From contig NW_026516702.1 in assembly GCF_025766255.1 (NCBI RefSeq), forward strand, positions 280,415 through 344,414: 64,000 nt of DNA, in the 5' to 3' direction. The translations under genes and the position numbers were made by a program. A model generated the notes under the pieces. That model worked only from the letters and a program-made list of their open reading frames with translations, ran no database searches and had not been told where the DNA came from. Shown here in pieces: positions 44,565 through 56,093 of the stretch. Source of the DNA: Zychaea mexicana (lineage: Eukaryota; Mucoromycota; Mucoromycetes; Mucorales; Lichtheimiaceae). Numbering within the stretch: the first letter of the stretch is position 1; each line of letters starts with the position of its first letter.

Positions 44565-47257
44565 TTATTGCTTCTTGCCGAATTCTATATCAGAAAGGGC
44601 ATTTGCAACGCGCTTAGCTAGACCGTATATGTCACCATCTACATCTTCACTTCCATCATCGCCGTTTTCAGCTTTGGTTTGCTTTGATCGTTCGCCGGAT
44701 TTGGCAATTCGTTGCACAGCCTGAACAATTTCAGCTGACTGTGCAATTCTTGACACGAGCTCGGGATCTATAAAAGATGTGTGTAAGTCATTCAACAGAT
44801 AGATATAGAAGCGAGTGTGGGGGGAGGGGGAAGTAGTGAGAGCATCGTACCGTTTCCTTCAAGAAATTGTTCGATAGTCCAAACGCCAATATGCTGGAAC
44901 GCGATTGCTTGGCCCTCGTCGAGAAAGTGTACCAGGAATCCACATAAACCTCCTGCTGGTGTACACCAGACTTGCACAAAGGGCGAATAGTCTTTCACTA
45001 AATACACGTGATTGTGGGTGTGTTAGTAAATTAAAATTATGACAGCATATTTTGAGAAAAAGGCAGCCCCAATTTTCATACCTTTCGAGCTCAAATTGCC
45101 AATTGCTGCGGCTGAATTGCCTTGAACTTCCATGTTGCGACTTGACGTAAGTGGCACCAAAACCTCAAGCACGCCCATGCCGAGAAGCCGTTGCTTTAAC
45201 TCCTCGCTAAGTGCCAACACGGCAATCGCAGCCGTCATTTCCGTTTGTACGCTTGGAGGTACTTGATTGATGAGTATCCGAATGCGCTCAACCGCGCCTG
45301 CTTCCACAATGGCTTTCTTATTACGTTCAGAACTTGCTGCTAAATTTCGAAGCGTAGATATTGCGTGGCATTGGATTTCCTCGTTATCGTCGTAGGAAAG
45401 CAGTTCAATAAGCGGGTTGACAAAACCTTCGTCGATGATGGGTGATTCGTTGGCTGGATGTATGGATATATTGCGGATGCATGCGACAGATGATAGAATG
45501 AGTGGAAGAAAAGATGACTTGAGAAGACGAAGGAGAGGTGTAAGGCCTTTGCATCTGACGATTTCGAGCTGGTATTTTTCTATTATACACACATAAACCA
45601 TGAATGATCATCACCTTCCACCCTCGATACTCATAATAACAGTCATCACTATGCTACTTACCATCAGATGCTAGGTTACGCAGTGCAAGCGCTGCTTGGC
45701 ATTGGACCTTGAGACTCTTGGTTTCCATGAGAGCAATCAAATATTGTACCAAGCGCGAATCGGTCTGTGCCAACTTTTTCCGGTTCCCAGCTAGTTTTAC
45801 CCAAAAATATAAATGCATACGTGAGCCAAAACTAGTCCCGTCCGCCATGTCCTCTTCAACATTTGCTTAGTATATTTTTTTACCATCGACCGCAATATTG
45901 CTCAAAGCTGTTGTGCAGTAATATTGGACATCGGCATCTTGCGAACTAAGAAGCCCTATCAGGACTGGGATTGCACCTGCATTCACTAACTGTTGACGGT
46001 TTTCCTCTAGATATTCATATAGACATTTAGCAACTATCTCTTTCTGTACGAGTACATTAAATGGACAACGTACGGGTATGTGTCATGTTAAGTAATGCTC
46101 CGGTCGCGTTACGCTGCACTCTTTGATCCTTGGATCGTGCCAGATCTACCAACAAACGAAGCGCATCCGATCGTGCAATCTTTGCCTTATTTTCATCTAA
46201 TTACATGTTATTAATGTTAGCATTTTCTGATGTGAAAGGGGAATAAATCGTTCCCAAGGACCACTTTTGATGATGGCGTCAAAAAGAGCTTCTTTTTTAC
46301 CATGTGTTGCAAGGTTTGTAATGCAGCCTACAGCGTTGCACTGTACTTCGACGTTCGGACTTCCCATCTGACGAATTAACTGCTCCAGACCCCCGAGTTT
46401 GACGATCAGCAGCTTATTCTCCGCTACGGTTTTGCCATAATAGGTGAGAAGGGGTTTTTTTGTTTCCATGCACCATTGCTAAAAGAGCTCATGTATACTG
46501 CTACCTACTGTTCACAGCCAGATTTCCTAGCGCTGCACTTGCTGCGCGTTGTACCTCCACATCATGCGATTGTAGTAAGAAAAGAATAGGATTGAGCGTA
46601 TCACGACCCACTTGACGGACATCTATACGTCGACCACAGCAGTAATTAAGTTCAGCCTTCACCTGATTGTCTTTATACTTATCCCCTTTCCAGCCCTCTC
46701 TCTCTCTCTCTGACTATCTCCTCTCTTTTCTTTCGTATTCTCCCAAATAACATCAGTTACCATACCTTTCTCAGTGATTTCTGCAAATGCCAACGCGGCG
46801 GACCGCTGCAAGTCCACATTATCAGAAAAAGCTAGCGTCGATAATGCTCGTAATGGTTCGCCTTCGAAGAAGTTGGTTTGATTACGATCTAGCAAAAAGA
46901 AAAAGAAATCAACGTCGCCCCCAGAGTATAATTAAAAAGGGATGCATATTTAATAATCGATCAATATGTGTATCTATAGATAGATATGTATATATAGAAA
47001 AAAGAAAACCACCAAGAAGCCTCCACCTCCAAAATACAGCACACACTTACTTTCAAGAAATTGAAGTAGTTCGGCAATCGCCTCACGTTCATTTTCTTGT
47101 AACAGAGGCTCATATAGGCCTGTCCGGTTCCGTTCTATGCTTTTCTCATGAATGACTCTGGAGCTGAATGTTCATGTGTCAAGGGAAAACTGAATGTGTA
47201 TCAAGACTTACTTCCGAAACAGTCTTGGCAGCACGAGCAACTGGAGACGTTTCCCAT
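44565..47257 (-). CDS. VAC8: VAC8-like vacuolar armadillo-repeat protein
   Basis: Eleven exons, minus strand: 47212-47257, 47051-47155, 46766-46888, 46509-46622, 46301-46423, 46074-46196, 45884-46006, 45662-45790, 45082-45579, 44851-44997, 44565-44767. They give 577 residues, essentially the length of yeast Vac8. The N-terminus [13 protein letters not shown] has Gly2 for myristoylation and Cys7, 9, 10 and 13 for palmitoylation. Armadillo signatures run throughout: [79 protein letters not shown]. Yeast Vac8 sits on the vacuole membrane and is needed for vacuole inheritance and fusion, the nucleus-vacuole junction and the Cvt pathway. All ten introns are phase 1, and several exons equal one repeat. 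Confidence 0.95.
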
Positions 47258-48568
47258 TTATTATCAATTATTTTGAATGCGTGTGTGTGTGTGTGTCGTT
47301 GGAAAAAAAAGAACAAGAAAAAATAGAGTAATGGTACAAGACTAGGTTCTATTCTTTTCTTGTTGTAGTTGTTGCGTGTATGCTGTTTTGTAACAATAAA
47401 TCCCAAATGTTTGTTGTAATGCAGCTCAAGGAGTAGGAGTACGTCGCGCCTAGAAATTGTATATCGCGTCTTATAAGAGAAAATGTCAAGGATGTGTTTT
47501 TTTTGGAAATGGATGCGGTTCAAGTGAGTTGAGTGTGCTGAAAGTTGGAAAAAGCCAGAGAGAGACCCAAGCGAGAATATCGGGCACGCGGGCTGAAATG
47601 ACTGGGTTGGGTTTCCCCGAACCAAAAAATTGCGTGTTTGATCTGTTAGTAATACCTTTGGATTTAGGAGGGACGGAGGTGTGGGGAGGTTGCCCGTCGT
47701 CGTGGCCCCACACTTTTCGGGTCACTTTTATATGTCCCACAGTTAAGAGAAAAAATATCATGTAAAAAACATGAGGTGTTTTTCTTTTTCGTGGGTTACT
47801 GCAGCTCGGTCATTATTGTTGTTACTGCCCCATCAACATCATGAATAAAAGTAAAAGGACGGACTAATCCTCATCCTATACCAGAAAACTACCGTATGAC
47901 TCGCTTGGATTGATGACTATCCGCTTAGAGCTTCCAACAGGATCAAACCTTTACCTCCTCAACAAAGCGGTGTATAATAACTAGAAAACATTAATGCATT
48001 TTTCATAATGGCCCGATCCTATAGTTAAATGATATGTCGTTATAGCAGCAATATCTGCTACAAGGCAATTACGGAAACATCAATGTACACGCTTAACCGG
48101 TGCAGAAGTATTATACTGGTGCTGCATTTAGCACTGTCACTGGTACATCAGACATTTTATTTTTAAGATACTTAATGACTGATGACAATTACAGAGCATT
48201 ACTGACATGGGTTTTTCTCCTCTTCATCTGTAAAAAGGATGGCAGCGGTGGGATATTAATGTATAGTCCTTCGATGGCCTTAGCATCTCTGTTTGACGTC
48301 TGTAGTTGGTTCAAGGAGTCGTGTTGCTTGCGCGATAACGCGGACACATCTTAAAAGAATGTGTGACGATAGGAACGATACATGCGACGCATGCTGTTGC
48401 CAGCGCAGTCCATAGTCAAGCTTTTAATTATCCTGCCTATACGAAAGGACTCTTAAATCATGTGCTTTCAAAAATTATGATATCAAGCCCTTTTCCATCA
48501 TAGTGTACTGAAGCATCTTCCATGCATGCTTCTCGTCCTGAATATATGTTATCAATTTAATCAACATA
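47258..48568. other. Spacer without recognisable gene
   Basis: Upstream region of the VAC8-like gene with a (GT)n tract near 47279-47296, followed by AT-rich DNA. An 84-codon plus-strand frame at 48100-48354 shows no recognisable motif. Confidence 0.5.
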
Positions 48569-48790
48569 TCACGCACGGGTTTTAATAGCTTCAAGAATCG
48601 TTCTTTCATCTCCTTTGTGGTATTCATCTCTTCCGTCCAAACTACCAATTCTAGTATTTCCCAAGTAGAACGGACCTAACTTCAATTTGATTTTGGGCTT
48701 AGTACCGTGCGGCTTACGCTCATTGAGCGTGCGGTAGTAGCCCGATAGAACTGGCAGTTTTTGCAGTGACCTGGAAAATCGAAATGCCAT
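48569..48790 (-). CDS. Hypothetical short ORF
   Basis: ATG-initiated minus-strand frame of 73 residues starting MAFRFSRSLQKLPVLSGYYR, basic and amphipathic like a mitochondrial targeting peptide, then KPKIKLKLGPFYLGNTRIG and an end at AIKTRA. No domain is recognised. It is called only because its composition looks protein-like; it may be a spurious frame or one exon of a broken gene. Confidence 0.3.
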   Translation of the reverse strand: MAFRFSRSLQKLPVLSGYYRTLNERKPHGTKPKIKLKLGPFYLGNTRIGSLDGRDEYHKGDERTILEAIKTRA

Positions 48791-48929
48791 CGTAGATATG
48801 ATGCGAAAGCATTATACTTGGCACCCTTTAATTGCGCTCGAAGGAAGTAGGTTGAACATTATGTCGATCCACAAATCATATCATAATGATTATCAAAAAA
48901 AAAATGTAGTTGGCACCCAAAACGAGCAG

Positions 48930-50069
48930 CAGTTGTATTCTCTCGCTGTTGAAAAATGTACAACCTATGCGTGGATCTCGCCCTGCCTGATGCTTGGGTG
49001 TATCCTTATAGGAGATGGTATGCTCCTGAATGGTGGGTTAGTTGGGCACGAAGCAGCATTCCCGAAGCTATCCCGTTGGAAAAAAGCACGATGATGATCG
49101 AAGCTCAGTGGAGGGTTCTTAAGTGAGAATTCCTTATCATTACGCCCAGACCGCGATTGGATATGCATGTGTGGATTATCTTTGAGAGGCAGGCACCCTT
49201 CGTACACAACAATTTTTGTTTGAAAATTGTCAATCGTCGCGAAACATTGGATTGGGTTAGCTGCATTCGCACGTGAATGGCGCAAGCTTAAAGATCGTAG
49301 TGGGCAACATTCGCAAAATGCGGACACACACTACCATGTATCGCTGGACCGTTGGACCTGTTGTTGCCCGTCCTTTGCTGCTAGTCGGTATATGCTTTGC
49401 AAACATTTGATCAGTCGTTATCACCGCGCCAATCCCTCTCTCTCAAGCCCATTTGAAGCACACGAGTATTACATTCATCGTAGCTTGTACCGCCTCTTGT
49501 ACAAATAGAAGAAGTTTACTTTTTTTGATCTCCCACCAAATGAGAGACAAATCTTATTTAGCTATTTGTAGCCTCGTTTTTTTCCTTGTGTCTCAGTGGA
49601 AATCCCTGACGCCATCCTTCCACCACCATCACATCCGCCATCAGCATCAGTGCCAGTACCTACTACTACAACTACGTCTTCTGTGCCAACTATGCAATCA
49701 ACTGTTTCTCCGTCTCCTCTTGTACGTACTTCGCCATTTAGACGCGAAAATACAGAGCACGGCACACGCTTGGTAACTCCTCGTCCTACCTCGTTCTTCT
49801 GACTCAGAAGATGAACCATTATTGAATCCATGTCGACTGCGACAACCGCAACATCGCAACCACAACCATCCCTGCCTGAAAAAGACGACGATGATTGGGC
49901 GAGGCAGCGCGATGCCGAGCAAGGGATTGCAGATACTCTTCGTGAGTTAAAAGCAAGAATCGATAATTATCGTACAGTCCTTGGAAGACGACAGCGCGAG
50001 GTAGTCGACCGCAATCGCACTCGTACTGATAGACTCGCCGAATATTTGACAGTATTCGGCGGGTATTGA
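48930..50069 (+). pseudogene. Decayed MULE-type transposase, C-terminal half with SWIM finger
   Basis: Plus-strand frames carry PYRRWYAPEWW, then SWARSSIPEAIPLEKSTMMI and EAQWRVLK followed by a stop near 49120. Then come LDMHVWIIFERQAPFVHNN, LKIVNRRETLDWVS and a SWIM zinc finger, WTCCCPSFAASRYMLCKHLI (about 49357-49416). A helical tail ends RTRTDRLAEYLTVFGGY (up to 50069). This combination is typical of fungal MULE transposases. Several frame changes and stops make it inactive. It is not a copy of the better-preserved transposase at 52.4-54.9 kb. Confidence 0.65.
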
Positions 50070-51353
50070 ACCAGACGAACAATACAAAGAACGTGGCGTG
50101 AAGACCACCCATTCACTCGCTATCTCTAATTTTCATTATAGTTTCCATTTATCTCGACCTTAGATTTCTCTATTATTTATCCTTCTATTTCTACATATTT
50201 ATATATCTAACCAAACTTTTCTACCTTGACCACAAGATCAAAAGTAAGTATCTAATAATGAGTGTTTATATCAGTAGTTGCACATGTCATGTTACGAAAT
50301 TAGACAGATACAGAGAAGATATTATCAGCATGGACACTGCAAGAGAAGATGCTAAAAACCGTCCAGGGATGGAAGGCTCCATAAAAAAACATTTTATACA
50401 TAATGCAGGTAGAGAAGTCGAGATAATATAACAGAAAAGGCTACAGCACATGGCGTGTTATTTTATATAGTGTGCGTGCGGACATAGGGAAGGGTGCTTA
50501 CGATTTTAATCCCAGCTAAAATCCAGATTTGGAAATTTCACTTTGTAACGGCCATGCTTTTTTAACGTTACACGTTCCTGAGAGACTTGGGTAAACTTCA
50601 ACTTTGTGCCGTCTTCCTAGACTATTACCACATTGCATTTCTCAATATGAGTTCCGAAGAGGTGTGCTACTTGATTTCATCTGCCATCAACGACATTTGA
50701 GGTCTTTCTGTAAAAATCGTTGAGCATTTTCCACCGTTAGCCGGGATTCTGACAGACTGCTCTAGATGAGCTACGAATTTACCAACTATTTTTTTTCTGC
50801 ACATTTCTCGATAAAGCAGTCGACCGATCATGCCTGTCACTGTGGCTCAGATCGCAATGAGCCATGTCCAGTGCATTCTCGCAGTGTTTCAGTAGAATAG
50901 GCAACGCATATTTTAACCATGTGTATTTGAATATTACTGCTGCAGCTGTTTGCTTACAAAGCTACAGATAGTTCGTTTTTGTAAAAACTTTTGCGCCTAC
51001 GTTTTGTATCTGTGGCTCGAGCACCCATCGTAGGCAGTAGGCGTAATCATAGAGAATGCCCACTTAACCCTATCAACTGCGGTACTGTGTACTTACTAAT
51101 TTTTTGGTGATAATGCAATTTTGCTGAAAAGATTACAAACAAACCTCCTCCAATACTCGCTATAGCTACTACCTTGCCATGATCACCTGTGCCTATGATC
51201 AACAGTTCGCCTCCACCAACTTCTCCTGCTGTCGCTGCCCCACCTTTTAGAGCTTCGGGTTTAGAGCGGGGCAGCGCCCTAACGGGAGGGTCAGCGGGAG
51301 GGAACGTCCTGCAAATATAATTATCAATGTCATATTAGCAAAAGCATCTAGAT
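50070..51353. other. Spacer with weak coding remnants
   Basis: Mostly AT-rich with no gene. Near 51150-51240 the minus strand reads AATAGEVGGGELLIIGTGDH and GKVVAIASIGGGL, which looks coding, and a neighbouring minus-strand frame (51247-51462) runs into repeat R. The source protein is not recognised. Confidence 0.45.
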
Positions 51354-52013
51354 CGTAACAAATAATAGAATTTCGGGTCTTTGCTTTGGTAAGTAAGTAG
51401 GGCGAGCAAAGCGAGCTTTGTTTAGGGTGTACCGTCACATCTTTAGTAGGTAGAGCGAACAAAGCGTGCTTATTTTAGGGTGTAACAATCACATTTTTAG
51501 TAAGTATGATAGAGCGAACACAACGACCTAGGTTTAGGGTGCAACAACACCTTTCATAATGTCCCAGAATTTCCACATCAACAATTGTCCAATACCCGTT
51601 TCAAGAGCAAGTGAATTCCACCTCTAAGATTCTGACCTGTAAATTTTACGAAGAAACTGAACACGATCTGTTCAGTTGCGAGGATTGTCCGGGTATTGGA
51701 CATGAATCGTCTTAGAGTTCGGAGTGCATTAACTCGAGTAACTGACACAGTAATCAGCTACATAATTTTAATCTGAAAGAGGCATTGCCTTTAGACATTT
51801 TTAGTGCAGTGACGACAATGACTTCAAGACCAAAATTATAAAAAACACCATTCTCACTTCTGTTAAGCAGAACAAATTTTCAGCATTGTTTGAAGGTAAA
51901 AGGGGGGTGGTAGGGGGCATTGCCCCCACCCGGGGTCTGGGGCAGAGCCCCAGTAAACTGGTCCCTGGAGGACAGATGCTGACACGCAGCGAAGCGGAGG
52001 GACCAGTTTATAC
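51354..52013 (+). repeat. Dispersed repeat R, copy 2, with hairpin-rich 3' end
   Basis: Second copy of the repeat at 12678-13260. It begins with three imperfect tandem units of about 55 bases (from 51389, 51446 and 51500), each with AGCGA(A/G)CA(A/C)A and TTAGGGTG. The zinc-knuckle coding block follows with a 39-base deletion and a premature stop. The tail folds into three inverted repeats: GGGGGCA/TGCCCCC at 51913-51927, CTGGGGC/GCCCCAG at 51937-51953, and a perfect 13-base TAAACTGGTCCCT/AGGGACCAGTTTA at 51954-52010. No terminase, polymerase or transposase is encoded, so the class of element is not known. Confidence 0.8.
51954..52010. repeat. Perfect 13-base inverted repeat ending repeat R
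   Basis: TAAACTGGTCCCT at 51954-51966 and its exact reverse complement at 51998-52010, enclosing GACGCAGCGAAGCGGAGG-like sequence. Copy 1 keeps only the right arm. Confidence 0.85.
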
Positions 52014-52413
52014 TCATAAACAATGGCATGACTGATACTACGAAAAAAATGATGCTTGTTGATAGGCATATGTGCGGATGAACATTTCCCCGGAATTGAC
52101 CGGCGAATGTTCGCGTTTTTATTCGGGTAAACTATTTACCCAACATTTCTCAGCGCGAATTTTACTTTACTATCTCAAAAAAGCGCTAGTCGGTTGTAGA
52201 TGATGGTGTTGACGTTCTGGATAAAACGGTGGAAACGCTGAGGGACTCGGCGAAAGATGATGTGGAGGAGGTGCTCAGTGGTCAATTGTAGCAGAATGTT
52301 ATCGAGCGTGGACAGCACCGGAAGCGGAAGTATCAACAATCACAGAGTCAAGTTCCCACAGCGACGCGTCGCAACTGTACCTTTGTTGTTTTGTCAATTG
52401 CTCACCTACAACA

Positions 52414-54879
52414 ATGGCCTCTGCATCTGATAGTCAAAGATACCTTGTCCGTGTCTTTCCCACCTACCCGACCGAAGTAGTTACAGAGACGTTTGACAAC
52501 CAGCAACAACTTGACGAGTGGGTCAAAGAAAACCCCAAGCAGCATGCCAACTTCATCACCAACAACAAGTACATCTCCGTACCCAAGGCTTCAGACGCAC
52601 GCCGAAATAATGCCGGCCGTCCTCGGACAGTTGAACGTAGTGTCACTTTTTTTTGTGATCACTCAAGAGAAACATCGGCTCCAGCTGTCCCTGCTCTGCT
52701 TATAGACTCAACTGAACCTGCTCCCATAAAAAAACGTCGACTTGCAAAACCATCTATTAAAGTAAATTGTCGTGCTCGATACCGTATTCAATACTTATTC
52801 TCAGGCAAAATCAAACTTGTATATCACTGGCAACATCAACACCATGACCCTACCGAGATAACCAATGCTACTCGCTCACAACTCCCCGCTGAAACACGTA
52901 AATGGATCGAAGAACTTGTCAATAACAAGTTGGAGTGGGATCAAATTCAGGAACATCTGCGTTTGACTGATAAACAACTTCAAGGTGTAAGTATCATCTA
53001 TACATGTAAAGCAAAACTATGATGATAACTTGTAGAGATGCTAACCTGTGGTATCAGCTCGAGGAAGGCGAAGGACCGTTCCCGGAAGCCTTACGTGTGA
53101 AGCAGCATCATGTCATGAATATCATCGCCAACCAACAGTCAAAATTAGCAAGAAAAGATTTAATCGATAAAGAAAGTGTAGTCAAGTGGGCTTCTCTTTT
53201 TAAAAGATCAAGGTTATCAAACGTTTGAATATATCACGGATTCTACTTTTGTTGTTGCATGGATATCACCACGACAAGCTTTGGTAAGAAAAGATATATA
53301 CTTAAATATAATGCAATGTTCGTATATTAAGATGCGTATGTACTTTATAGCTGCTCAAGAAATCAAATGAGATCTGTATTGATGCCACACACATGATTTG
53401 CAAATCTATCATCAATGGTCGGGCTGATGCGGATCTGTTTTCTATCGTTGCCAAGCATACAGTTACTGGAAAAGGTTACCCTCTTGCGTTTATGATCACA
53501 GATAAAGAAGATAGTGAAAATTTGCAAGTATGGTTTCGATGGCTCCGAGACAGAATCGAATACACACCAACAAGGATCATGATCGACTGCAGTCCAGTTG
53601 AAATTAACAGCATCAGAGCAGTTTATGGTCATCAAGTTCAAGTTCTTCTGTGTCATTGGCACATCAAAAGAGCATGGGAAAAGCACATCACGTCCAAGGT
53701 ACCTTTTAGTTAGCCACATTATCGTATATTCAATATAACCTTCTTTTTTCTATATGTTGGGTCATAGATCAAAACTACTCTGTCAACAGCCGATGCGAAG
53801 AAAAGAAGAGATGAAGCTCGTTCTGCCCTTGGTGCTTTGATGAATTGCAAAACCGTCGTTGAATTTGTGCAGGCTTGGGATGAATTTGGTAAAAAATGGC
53901 GAGATACATACGAGCATTTTGAATTTTATGGCTATGTGCTGGACTATTGGTATCCTATGCATCATCTTTGGTGCAAGGCTTGGAGAGAGGTACGTTTAAG
54001 GCTCGTTTTAGCTTTATTTTGCGCTTCAATGTTATTTACGGTTGTATATTTAGAATGCGTCCTTCCATACAAATAATCTGATCGAAAGCTGGCATTCCAA
54101 ACTTAAGCGCAAATATCTTCCATACAGTCGCAATCATCGTGCTGATCGTGTAATCTATGTGTTGACGCAGTTGGTCGAAAATGACTATCGTGCTCAAGTC
54201 CTGCGTGTTTTAACTGGTGTTGAAGAAACAACAGCGACTAGAGAAGCTCAACAAAGGAAAAAAGAAGCTTGCAAAAAATTACCAGATGAAGCTGACCGGA
54301 TGATAACTTTTCATGATGATCTGTATGTATCGTTTCTGTATGTGTGCTTTACTTTTACAATTGCTGATCGTACTGTGGCAATAGGTTACCTGTCAATCTC
54401 TTACTAGTTCTACATTGTATACTCTAAAGTTTGAAGAAACCGATAGCAATGGCGTTATTGGTTCTTGTGGTTGTGAAGACTTTAAAAAGCGTAACCAGCC
54501 ATGCAAGCATATATATCTTATCGCATATAACACCACCATTCCAGTAATCATAAACCAAAGTTTTCCTCGCCATTCAACAGCAACAGCATCATCGTCGTCA
54601 TCATCATCATTACCAGCATCATCTTGATTATTTTCGTCGTCAACAACATTAACAGCATCTGTGCAACTACCACCACCATCTTTACAGCAGCAGCAGCATA
54701 GAAATGATCTGCTCGCTGAATATGAACGCTCGAAAAATCAACTTGATAATCTATTTGCAAAAAACAAAACAAACATATCTACAACACAACTAGAGAATAT
54801 GATTGTTCTACAAAAAAGGCTATACACAGACATAGAAAAAACTATCAATCCAAATGCACGTCCCTCTCGTCAACAATAA
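52414..54879 (+). pseudogene. Nearly intact MULE-type transposase with introns
   Basis: Exons 52414-52986, 53058-53283, 53351-53698, 53768-53989, 54054-54326 and 54385-54879, with good GT-AG sites. Visible motifs are the DDE positions ICIDATHMICKS (first D), MIDCSPVE (second D) with CHWHIKRAWEKH, and NNLIESWHSKLKRKYLPYSR (E). A SWIM zinc finger, CGCEDFKKRNQPCKHIYLI, follows; then a polyS stretch and a helical tail. Mutator-like transposases cut and paste DNA. Two lesions are seen. Exon 2 is 226 bases where a multiple of three is needed, with the shift within the TTTTTAAAA run near 53202. A single in-frame TGA at 54625 precedes 84 further in-frame codons. No terminal repeats were found. Confidence 0.85.
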
Positions 54880-55067
54880 AGATCATTATTGATACTCTTG
54901 GTTGGACTTGCATATTTTTTTCTGGATACAGTTGTTGGACTTGCAATATGGGACTTGGAATTTGTAATGGGTTGGTCGGGTATTGAATATATGAAGGAAG
55001 GAAAAGAGACTGGAGAAGAATAGTGAATTGAGTTGTTCTTTTTCTTTATTAAAATACTTTGTTTTCA

Positions 55068-56093
55068 ATGATGTCCGTCAACACGTTCGATCTCGAAGCT
55101 GTTCTCAATGGTAAGTGCTATTTACTCTTTTCTTTCCACTGCCACCATTCGCTGCCCAAACAGTATGTAATCAAGTCTTGATTACCCACATTTATTGACT
55201 GTCTTTGCGTACTTTGCTCCCAAATTCCAACATTAGGACGGGATTCGCGAACAACCTTGATGATATGTAACATACCACTCAGTACACCGCGGTAGGTTTC
55301 GTCCCCACCAACAAATCCTCTCATTGTCACTGCAATCCATCTCCATCTTCTGTGCTTACATACTATGCTTAATCTTCGACAAATCCCTAACGGACCTTTT
55401 CTCTCTTATTCTATCTCATACTTGGTTTAGCAAATGCTGAAGCAGGAAATCGACGCAACCAACAAGGGAACGTATGATTTCCTATACCTGCCGTGCAACG
55501 TAGCACGCAAACGCAACTTTGGGTACGCGTTTGTGAACTTTTCCGACGTTGGGTAAGTGCTTCATTATATTTTTTCACTGCTGCTGCTGACATTACCGTT
55601 GCTCCCATTGTCAAGTGGAGTGTCCCACTAATTACATATGATTACGTGTACTATAAATAGCTTTGCCATCACTTTCGCGGAAAAATTTATTGGCAAACGC
55701 TGGTATGTATTATCGCATCGCTTGTTCTCTCTCTCTCCTTTTGCACCTTCCAAAAATTAATGTACTCAATTTCTCAATGACATATTGGCAACAACATCAA
55801 TGACAAACAGGAACCGCTTTAACTCAGATAAGCGCTGTTCCTTATCATACGCAAATATTCAAGGCAAGGTCGCATTGATCGAAAAGTATCGCAACTCAAC
55901 GGTCATGCAGCAAGATGAGTCCTGCAGACCTAAGTTATTTTACACGAGTGGCCCCCGAATTGGGCAAGAAGAGGCAAGTTTCCTTTTTTCTTTTTCACGT
56001 GCTTTTGTTAGTTGTTCTGCTCTAACACATTTTTGGTGCTTTGTTTTGATGTAGCCCTTCCCCATCCCCGTCACAATGTTAATGCTTTTCTGA
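55068..56093 (+). pseudogene. Mei2-type C-terminal RRM, truncated gene with frame break
   Basis: Six exons by consensus: 55068-55110, 55237-55291, 55431-55552, 55661-55702, 55811-55973, 56055-56093. The conserved Mei2 C-terminal RRM reads FDLEAVLNGRDSRTTLMI, CNIPLSTPR, QMLKQEIDATNKGTYDFLYL, NFGYAFVNF, FAEKFIGKRWNRFNSDKRC, SYANIQGKVALIEKY, DESCRPKLF and EEPFPIP. In Mei2-like proteins this domain binds meiotic non-coding RNA. Here the protein would lack the normal N-terminal half. The summed exons are one base short of a whole frame, the break being at the exon 2 donor (CCGCG/GTAGGT), where the family RNIPNKYTQ motif is also altered. The last intron is GC-AG (GCAAGT). Confidence 0.7.

Noticed and set aside
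48100..48354. Plus-strand 84-codon frame as a gene
   Set aside because: No recognisable motif, no splice context and no support from neighbours.
51913..52013. Helitron 3' terminus
   Set aside because: A hairpin is present, but no CTRR end, 5' TC or Rep/helicase is seen. Left as unclassified repeat.
52987..53057. Alternative acceptor at the TTGTAG before 53037 for MULE exon 2
   Set aside because: It puts the next codons out of frame; the acceptor GTATCAG at 53057 gives LEEGEGPFPEALRV in frame.
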